34,515 nucleotides of DNA from positions 1 through 34,515 of the forward strand of contig CALECP010000139.1 in NCBI GenBank assembly GCA_937949915.1, read 5' to 3'. The DNA is from an uncultured Anaerolineae bacterium. GTDB lineage: Bacteria; Chloroflexota; Anaerolineae; Promineifilales; Promineifilaceae. Shown here one piece after another: positions 28,490-34,515 of the stretch. The position numbers were made by a program, and so were the translations under genes. The notes below the pieces were generated by a model that was given only the letters and a program-made list of their open reading frames with translations, ran no database searches and was not told the origin of the DNA. The first letter of the stretch is position 1. Each line of letters begins with the position of its first letter.

Positions 28490-29653
28490 TCATCCGTACT
28501 GGCGCATAAACGATTCCAAGCGATTGAGGGCTTCCTCGATTTTGTCGTAGGCAGTCGCATAGGCGGCACGCGCATACCCCGCCCCACTCGCCCCAAACGC
28601 ATTGCCGGGAATCATAGCCACCTCGTACTCATGCAAAAAGCGCATACAAAATTCATCGCTCGTCATGCCGGTGCGCTGGATCGACGGGAACGCATAAAAC
28701 GCCCCTTTTGGCTCGAAGCAATCCAGCCCCAGCGTATTGAACCCATCGACGATCAAACGGCGGCGGCGATCATAATCTTGGCGCATCACTTCTACATCGT
28801 CGTCTGCCACTTCGAGCGCGGTAAAGGCAGCGAATTGGGCGATTGTCGGCGCGGACATCATAATGTACTGATGCACTTTTCGCATGGCGAATAGCAGATC
28901 AGCATGGGCGCACACGTAGCCGACCCGCCAGCCTGTCATAGCATGGCTTTTGCTAAATCCGTTGAGCAAGACAGTGCGATCTTTCATCCCCGGCAGGGAC
29001 GCAAAACAGATGTGTTCGATGTCGTTGTAGATGAGACGGCCGTAAATTTCATCGGAGATCACAACCAAATCATGCTTGATCGCCAAATCAGCAATATCGA
29101 GCATTTGCTGGTACGTCAGCACCGCCCCAGTCGGATTGCACGGATAGCCAATAAAGATCGCTTTTGTTTTGGGTGTAATCGCTGCCTCAATCGTCTCGGC
29201 CGATACCGCAAACCCATCGTCCATAAACGTCGGTACATTGACCACAACCCCACCCGCAAACTCAATCGTCGCCTGGTACGCCACAAAGCACGGCTCTGGC
29301 ACGATCACCTCATCACCCGGATCGAGCAGCGCCGTCATCGTCAAATTCATCGCCTCGCTCACACCCACCGTCACCAAAATTTCGTTAGCTGGATCATAAT
29401 CGACGGCGTACAGGCGATTGAGATAGCGGCTGATCGCGTCACGCAATTCAAACGTGCCACTGTTGGACGTGTAATGGGTTTCCCCCCGCGCCAACGCCCG
29501 TTGCCCAGCCCGAATAATCGGCCGGGGCGTAACGAAATCCGGCTCGCCAATGCCCAATGAAATGACATCACGCATCTCGGCCGCGATGTCAAAAAATTTC
29601 CGTAAACCAGAAGGTGGCGTATCTGCCACCCGTTTTGAAACAAATCTATCCAT
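28490..29653 (-). CDS. PLP-dependent aminotransferase class I/II
   Basis: SLGIGEPDFVTP, IFIGYPCNPTGAVLT, VLLNGFSKSHAMTGWRVGY (PLP-Lys). Confidence 0.93.
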   Translation of the reverse strand: MDRFVSKRVADTPPSGLRKFFDIAAEMRDVISLGIGEPDFVTPRPIIRAGQRALARGETHYTSNSGTFELRDAISRYLNRLYAVDYDPANEILVTVGVSEAMNLTMTALLDPGDEVIVPEPCFVAYQATIEFAGGVVVNVPTFMDDGFAVSAETIEAAITPKTKAIFIGYPCNPTGAVLTYQQMLDIADLAIKHDLVVISDEIYGRLIYNDIEHICFASLPGMKDRTVLLNGFSKSHAMTGWRVGYVCAHADLLFAMRKVHQYIMMSAPTIAQFAAFTALEVADDDVEVMRQDYDRRRRLIVDGFNTLGLDCFEPKGAFYAFPSIQRTGMTSDEFCMRFLHEYEVAMIPGNAFGASGAGYARAAYATAYDKIEEALNRLESFMRQYG

Positions 29654-29660
29654 ATTTATT

Positions 29661-29793
29661 TAGTTACGAGTGACGAATGACGAGTGGGGTTGTGCATATC
29701 ATTACTTGTATACACCCCCACCCAAGCCACACAATCAAAACTGAAACAACAAACACTCATCGGCATCATCTTTCACTCGTCGTTCGTCATTTT
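29661..29793 (-). repeat. MITE-like element copy B
   Basis: tagttacgagtgacgaatgacgagtgg...ctttcactcgtcgttcgtcattttta; terminal inverted repeats; adjacent to the aminotransferase start. Confidence 0.85.
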
Positions 29794-29947
29794 TAGTTAC
29801 GAGCGACGAATGACAAGTGACGAGTGGGGTTGTGCATACCATTGCTTGTACGCGCCTCTGTCAAAGCCACACAATCAAAACTGAAACAACAAACACTCAT
29901 CGGCATCATCTTTCACTCGTCGTTCGTCACTCGTTATTCGTCACTAA
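29794..29947 (-). repeat. MITE-like element copy C, tandem to B
   Basis: Nearly identical core to B (aagccacacaatcaaaactgaaacaacaaacactcatcggcatcatctttcactcgtcgttcgtca); ends at the stop codon of 29944..30960. Confidence 0.85.
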
Positions 29948-30960
29948 GCAAGATCAATCGTCGATTTATCGCCTACAAACATACCTGCGCTGTGTCCTTT
30001 CACTGTTGCCTGTTCACCGATCAACGCTTGGTCTAGCACACAATCTTCGACACTGGCACCGGGATCGATAATCGAGTTACGGATGACAGAGCCGCGAATG
30101 GTTACGTTTGCGTCGATGTGCGTGTAGGGGCCGATCACGGATGCTTCGATGTCGGCCGATTCGTGGATAAACACTGGCGGAATCACCGTAAACGCCTCAC
30201 CGTAGCCCCGTTCGAGCGCATTGGGCGTGACCCCCGTGCCATGCCCCAAAAGCTGACGATTGGAGTCCAAAATGTGTCCCGGCTTGCCCGCATCTAGCCA
30301 ATACTCAACCGGCATCGTGCGGATTTTGGCGTTGTTTTCGAGCATCACTTCATACGCATCAGCCATGTAAAACTCGCCCTTTGTCTGGCGGTTTTCTTTG
30401 ATGATCGTCTCTAGTGCGGTCAACAAATAGCGGCTGCTACGAAACCAATTGATGCCAACCGCACACTCTTTGTTGTCGGTTGTGTCAGGCTTTTCGATGA
30501 ACTGTGTCACATAGCCTGCTTCGTCTTTGACAGTTACGCCAAACGGCCGGGGGTCATCAATCGTTTTCGTCGTAAACACAGCGTCCGCATCGTCTCCGGC
30601 CGTGGCGGCAAAATCAGCATAGTTGGCACGGACAACGCCATCGCCAAACGCCACCACCACGTCGCTCTCATCTTCCAAAAACGAGCGACACAAATAGACA
30701 GCGTGTGCTTGTCCCAACGCCGTTTCTTGGAACACGTAATGCGTCTTCAAGTGGGGATAATGATGATCAATCCATTCGCGGATTTGCTCACCCCGGTAGC
30801 CCACTACGAAGATCACTTCTTCGGTCAACACATCTTGCATTTCGTCCAATAAGTGACCGATCACCGTGTTGCCAGCCACCTTCATCAACGCTTTCGGCCG
30901 ACTCCAGGTATGTGGTCTCATGCGTGTGCCATAGCCAGCAAGAAGGATAATTACTTTCAT
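29944..30960 (-). CDS. RmlA/GlmU-like sugar-1-phosphate nucleotidyltransferase with a left-handed beta-helix C-terminus
   Basis: MKVIILLAGYGTRMRPHTWSRPKALMKVAG; hexapeptide-like SVIGPYTHIDANVTIRGSVIRNSIIDPGA. Confidence 0.9.
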   Translation of the reverse strand: MKVIILLAGYGTRMRPHTWSRPKALMKVAGNTVIGHLLDEMQDVLTEEVIFVVGYRGEQIREWIDHHYPHLKTHYVFQETALGQAHAVYLCRSFLEDESDVVVAFGDGVVRANYADFAATAGDDADAVFTTKTIDDPRPFGVTVKDEAGYVTQFIEKPDTTDNKECAVGINWFRSSRYLLTALETIIKENRQTKGEFYMADAYEVMLENNAKIRTMPVEYWLDAGKPGHILDSNRQLLGHGTGVTPNALERGYGEAFTVIPPVFIHESADIEASVIGPYTHIDANVTIRGSVIRNSIIDPGASVEDCVLDQALIGEQATVKGHSAGMFVGDKSTIDLA

Positions 30961-30983
30961 CGTTTGTTCTCCAATTTACATCT

Positions 30984-32441
30984 TTACAGTTTGATATTGG
31001 GGGTTTGTTTATAAAATTGGGTCGCGCTTTCATACGCATAGGCGGCATTGAGAATCGTCGCCTCTTGCAGCGTGTCGCCGATCAATTGCAAACCGATGGG
31101 CAACCCGGCCGCATCAAACCCACATGGCACAGACAGCCCACAACTCGCACTGAGATTGAGCGAAACGGTAAAAATATCGTTCAAATACATGCTCAAAGGA
31201 TCATCTGTTTTGTCGCCGATCTTAAAGGCAGTCGTCGGTGTGGTGGGGGACGCGATCACGTCTACTTGCTCAAACGCTTTTTTGAAATCGTTTTTGATCA
31301 ATGTCCGTGCTTTTAAGGCGCGGCCGTAATACGCATCGTAATAACCAGCACTGAGCGCATACGTGCCAAGCATAATCCGCCGTTGCACTTCTTCCCCAAA
31401 CAGGGCGCGGGTCTTTTTGACAGTGCTGATCATGTCATCACCCGTCACACGGGGGCCAAAGCGCGTTCCTTCATAGCGGGCCAGATTGGCACTCGCTTCG
31501 GCCGGGGCGATCAAATAGTAGACCGGCAGCGCGTACTCGGTGTGCGGCAAACTGATCTCGACAATTTCCGCGCCCAAGTCAGCCAATTGGGCAATCGCGG
31601 CGCGTACCGCTTTTTCAGTTTCGGGATTCAATCCTTCGACAAAATACTCTTTCGGCACACCGACGCGCAACCCTTTGATGTCGCCTGTCAGCGCAGCTTC
31701 GTAATCCGGGACGGCAACGCTCAAGGAGGTGCTATCGTGGGGATCATGTCCGGCCGTTGCTTGGAAAATGGCCGTCGTATCGGCAACTGTCCGGCCGAAA
31801 CAACCCACTTGATCAAGGCTGCTGGCATACGCGATCACACCCCAGCGCGACATCCGGCCGTAGGTCGGCCGAATACCGACGACACCGCAGAACGACGCAG
31901 GCTGGCGCACACTTCCCCCTGTATCTGACCCCAGGGCGGCATAGCCCAATTGCGCCGATACGGCCGCCGCGCTACCGCCACTGCTGCCACCCGGCACCCG
32001 TGTCACATCCCAGGGATTGCTCGTCGTCATGTACGCCGAATTTTCAGTCGATGACCCCATCGCAAATTCGTCTGTGTTCGTTTTACCGAGGATGACCGCG
32101 CCCGTTTTTTTCAGTTGCTCCACCACAAACGCATCGTAAGGCGGTACAAACCCTTCAAGGATTTTGCTTCCGGCCGTGGTCTGCACCCCTTTGGTGCAAA
32201 TGATGTCTTTGACACCGACAGGCACACCCAACAGGGGCGAATCGTCTCCGGCCGCACGGCGTTTGTCGGCCGCGGCCGCATCTGCCAGCGCATTCTCAGG
32301 TGTCAGCGTCAGATAGCTCTTGACGGCCGGATCAACCGCGTCGATCCGATCCAGCACCGCCTGTGTTGCCTCCACACTCGACGTTTCACCCCGTCGTAGC
32401 GCATCCCGCAATTCCGTTAAAGTCAAATCAGTTAGTTTCAT
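30984..32441 (-). CDS. gatA: Asp-tRNA(Asn)/Glu-tRNA(Gln) amidotransferase subunit A
   Basis: GVPVGVKDIICTKGVQTTAGSKIL; VPGGSSGGSAAAVSAQLGYAALGSDTGGSVRQPASFCG. Confidence 0.96.
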   Translation of the reverse strand: MKLTDLTLTELRDALRRGETSSVEATQAVLDRIDAVDPAVKSYLTLTPENALADAAAADKRRAAGDDSPLLGVPVGVKDIICTKGVQTTAGSKILEGFVPPYDAFVVEQLKKTGAVILGKTNTDEFAMGSSTENSAYMTTSNPWDVTRVPGGSSGGSAAAVSAQLGYAALGSDTGGSVRQPASFCGVVGIRPTYGRMSRWGVIAYASSLDQVGCFGRTVADTTAIFQATAGHDPHDSTSLSVAVPDYEAALTGDIKGLRVGVPKEYFVEGLNPETEKAVRAAIAQLADLGAEIVEISLPHTEYALPVYYLIAPAEASANLARYEGTRFGPRVTGDDMISTVKKTRALFGEEVQRRIMLGTYALSAGYYDAYYGRALKARTLIKNDFKKAFEQVDVIASPTTPTTAFKIGDKTDDPLSMYLNDIFTVSLNLSASCGLSVPCGFDAAGLPIGLQLIGDTLQEATILNAAYAYESATQFYKQTPNIKL

Positions 32442-32443
32442 AA

Positions 32444-32586
32444 TAGTTACGAATGACGAGTGACGAATGACGAGTGGTGCGTACCGTTACTTGTCTTCAT
32501 CTCTGTCAAAGCCACAAATTCAAAATCGAAACACCAAACGCCCTTTTGCATCATCTCTACTCGTCACTCGTCGTTTGTCATTCATC
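32444..32586 (-). repeat. MITE-like element copy D
   Basis: tagttacgaatgacgagtgacgaatgacgagtgg...tctctactcgtcactcgtcgtttgtcattcatc; between gatA and gatC, overlapping the gatC stop. Confidence 0.82.
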
Positions 32587-32868
32587 AAGAACGGCTTGGA
32601 TCACAAATTGATTGTTTGCTTTCTGGGGCGCGTTTGCCAGCACTTCGTCCATCGTCAGCGTTGTTTCCACGACATCTGCTCGCAGCACGTTCCGCATCGT
32701 CACCGCTTGCGTCGTCGGTTCAACCCCTTCCAGGTCAAGCTGATCGAGCATGTCCGCATAATTGAGAATATCGGACAACTGCTGCTGGTACATGGCGGTT
32801 TGCGTCCCGGTCAATTCGAGTCGTGCGAGGTTAGCAATTTGTTCTACGTCGTTGCGTGTGAGAGCCAT
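32578..32868 (-). CDS. gatC: Asp-tRNA(Asn)/Glu-tRNA(Gln) amidotransferase subunit C
   Basis: MALTRNDVEQIANLARLELT...LSDILNYADMLDQLDLEGVEPTTQ. Confidence 0.94.
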   Translation of the reverse strand: MALTRNDVEQIANLARLELTGTQTAMYQQQLSDILNYADMLDQLDLEGVEPTTQAVTMRNVLRADVVETTLTMDEVLANAPQKANNQFVIQAVLDE

Positions 32869-32972
32869 AAACTGTTCCTTATTGATTAGTGCGTGGAATT
32901 ATAACAGTGATCGAACAATTGGCGATTGTATACAAATAGGCGCGGCCGGACTGCATCTTTCTATCCCATATT

Positions 32973-33001
32973 GTAGAGACGCACCGGCGGTGCGTCTCTA
33001 C
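32973..33001. repeat. Intergenic palindrome of the GTARRGAC family
   Basis: gtagagacgcacc-ggc-ggtgcgtctctac, perfect 13-bp stem; abuts the -35 box at 33002. Confidence 0.88.
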
Positions 33002-33030
33002 TTGACAGGTGATTATTTATTTTGTATTCT
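33002..33030 (+). promoter_or_regulatory. Sigma70-type promoter of the ArsR/SdpR-like gene
   Basis: TTGACA-N17-TATTCT. Confidence 0.75.
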
Positions 33031-33032
33031 GT

Positions 33033-33060
33033 ATTTAGCTATTTCGCTAAATAGCTAAAT
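33033..33060. promoter_or_regulatory. Probable ArsR-type operator
   Basis: atttagctat-ttcgctaa-atagctaaat, perfect 10-bp inverted repeat just downstream of the -10 box. Confidence 0.75.
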
Positions 33061-33077
33061 TAGAAAGCGAGAACAAA

Positions 33078-33368
33078 ATGGCAGCGACTGTTTACAAAGC
33101 CCTCGCCGATCCCACCAGACGGCGCATATTACAACTACTACGCGAACGTGACATGACGGCCGGAGAACTGGCCGTCCACTTCGAGAGTTCCAAGCCGACC
33201 CTCTCCCGCCATTTCAGCGTTCTCAGCAACGCCGATCTGATTCAGGGAACACGGGACGGCAACCGTATCATCTATCGTCTGAACGTTACTGTGCTGGAGG
33301 AAGCCCTCCTCACCATGATGAATATGTTCAGCATAGAAATTGTCGGAGGTGACAAAAATGAACAATGA
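33078..33368 (+). CDS. ArsR/SdpR-family winged-helix repressor
   Basis: VYKALADPTRRRILQLLRERDMTAGELAVHFESSKPTLSRHFSVLSNADLIQGTRDGNRIIYRLN. Confidence 0.92.
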   Translation: MAATVYKALADPTRRRILQLLRERDMTAGELAVHFESSKPTLSRHFSVLSNADLIQGTRDGNRIIYRLNVTVLEEALLTMMNMFSIEIVGGDKNEQ

Positions 33369-34041
33369 AAGACCTGTAATCGGCCGCATTCCTTTACAAA
33401 TTGGCTTGATCGTACTCGCCCTGATGTTTGCGATAGCAGCGTGGGCGTGGTTTCAAATCCCGGCCGGGGAGCAAATACCGGTGCATTGGGGGCCAAGCGG
33501 CACACCAGACCGTTACGGCGGCAAGTTTGAAGGGTTGTTATTGCTCCCTTTGATCACGGCAGGTACGGCCGTTTTGCTCGCAGTCATCCCCCGCTTCGAG
33601 CCTCGGCAGCGCAATATCAGCCTGTCCGGCCGGGTATATGGTGCATTTTTCATCATCATGATGCTGTTCATGCTCGGTGTACAGCTTATGACGATGGCAA
33701 GCATTTTCGGCTATGTTGTGAATACCAACATGTATATCGCTATTGCATTGGGTGCGCTGTTTATCGCCATCGGCAACTTCATGGGGAAGATTCGCAGCAA
33801 CTTCTTCTTCGGCATCCGCACCCCCTGGACATTGGCAAGCGATCTCGCTTGGGACAAAACACATCGTCTCGGCGGCAAGCTGATGATGGGCATGGGCATA
33901 CTCGTCCTCCTGTCAGGCGTTTTGTCTAGTAGTCCCTTGTTCATCTGGATACTGCTTGGTGGCAATGTATTGCTCTTGGTGGTGCTGATGGCGTATTCGT
34001 ATAGGGTGTGGCGGGATGATCCGGCCGTTGAACGGATGTAA
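33358..34041 (+). CDS. SdpI/YhfL-like membrane protein (immunity-type family)
   Basis: IPVHWGPSGTPDRYGGK (DUF1648-like) and IGNFMGKIRSNFFFGIRTPWTLASDLAWDKTHRLGGKLM (SdpI signature); overlaps the repressor stop. Confidence 0.9.
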   Translation: MNNERPVIGRIPLQIGLIVLALMFAIAAWAWFQIPAGEQIPVHWGPSGTPDRYGGKFEGLLLLPLITAGTAVLLAVIPRFEPRQRNISLSGRVYGAFFIIMMLFMLGVQLMTMASIFGYVVNTNMYIAIALGALFIAIGNFMGKIRSNFFFGIRTPWTLASDLAWDKTHRLGGKLMMGMGILVLLSGVLSSSPLFIWILLGGNVLLLVVLMAYSYRVWRDDPAVERM

Positions 34042-34063
34042 TTCCCCCTCTCCAAATAAATAG

Positions 34064-34097
34064 AACAGGCGGCAATCTCTTTGCCGCCTGTTTTTAT
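34064..34097 (+). terminator. Rho-independent terminator
   Basis: aacaggcggcaa-tctct-ttgccgcctgtttttattt. Confidence 0.82.
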
Positions 34098-34110
34098 TTA
34101 TTCACACACG

Positions 34111-34287
34111 CTAAAAAGGCAGCTCCCAGGGGGATTTGCCGGTACGTTGCGGCCGTCGTTTGCGAAATGGCTTGCCCGATTGGTTGCAACATGGCTGAAT
34201 ATGATTGAATGGCATACCACGATGGCACGGACAATGACAACGGACAGGTTCAGGCTTAACAATGTGACTGTCTTTATTATTAGACAT
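34111..34287 (-). CDS. Possible small Cys-rich protein (58 aa), uncertain
   Basis: MSNNKDSHIVKPEPVRCHCPCHRGMPFNHIQPCCNQSGKPFRKRRPQRTGKSPWELPF; no clear Shine-Dalgarno. Confidence 0.35.
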   Translation of the reverse strand: MSNNKDSHIVKPEPVRCHCPCHRGMPFNHIQPCCNQSGKPFRKRRPQRTGKSPWELPF

Positions 34288-34423
34288 TATCGGAAATAAG
34301 GAGCAATACCTCAATGGCTGTAAAATACAGCCTACCAAAAAACAAAAGGCTCTTTGGGAACTCAGGGGGTGATGGGAAAAACAGAGGAGGATAAAATCGG
34401 GTTTTGATATGTGCGAGGTAGTC

Positions 34424-34515
34424 ATGATAAACAACCGACAAGCTGAGATTACAATTCCAATCGATATTCCAGACGTAGCGATTGTGGCAATGGAAATAAA
34501 AGAAAAGCAAATCAT
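34424..34515 (+). CDS. N-terminus of a gene cut by the window end, possibly an ISL3-like transposase
   Basis: MINNRQAEITIPIDIPDVAIVAMEIKEKQI... with GAGG 5 nt upstream of ATG; absent from the ORF track because truncated. Confidence 0.35.
   Translation, partial: MINNRQAEITIPIDIPDVAIVAMEIKEKQI

Noticed and set aside
29684-30071. Small plus-strand ORFs of 66-84 aa (MGLCI.LLV...)
   Set aside because: They are translations of the MITE-like repeats B and C, with no coding character.
34081-34299. 72-aa plus-strand ORF
   Set aside because: Starts inside the terminator hairpin and has no recognisable features; the opposite-strand ORF is at least compositionally more plausible.

Overview
The window looks like a Chloroflexota-type chromosomal segment. 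This is inferred from protein flavour, lipoproteins and PT-rich linkers; no search was run. Most of it is housekeeping: a minus-strand rpsB-tsf-pyrH-frr-uppS-cdsA block, a phosphohexomutase, recF, rsmG, glpK-glpD, a PPK2-type polyphosphate kinase, tRNA-Asp, argF, an acyl-CoA ligase, an aminotransferase, a sugar-nucleotidyltransferase and gatA/gatC. Accessory content includes a REC-GAF-PAS-class III cyclase, a C25 (gingipain-like) lipoprotein peptidase, a secreted AlkP-superfamily protein with a 45-bp tandem-repeat linker, an sdpR/sdpI-like pair with a readable promoter and operator, and a two-gene minus-strand unit of a 154-aa unknown protein plus a protein with a putative effector-associated (death-like) domain. 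The most unusual signals are not genes. (1) The palindrome CGGCCG occurs about 170 times in 34.5 kb by hand count, more than 10-fold over a base-composition expectation and resembling HIP1 in cyanobacteria. (2) About 115-155-bp MITE-like elements with GTTACGAATGACGAGTG ends occur four times, all in the same orientation relative to transcription, and three of them end just upstream of start codons. (3) A family of GTARRGAC...GTCYYTAC intergenic palindromes occurs six times. (4) Candidate structured or non-coding RNA regions lie near 736-983, 21555-21660 and 24310-24500.
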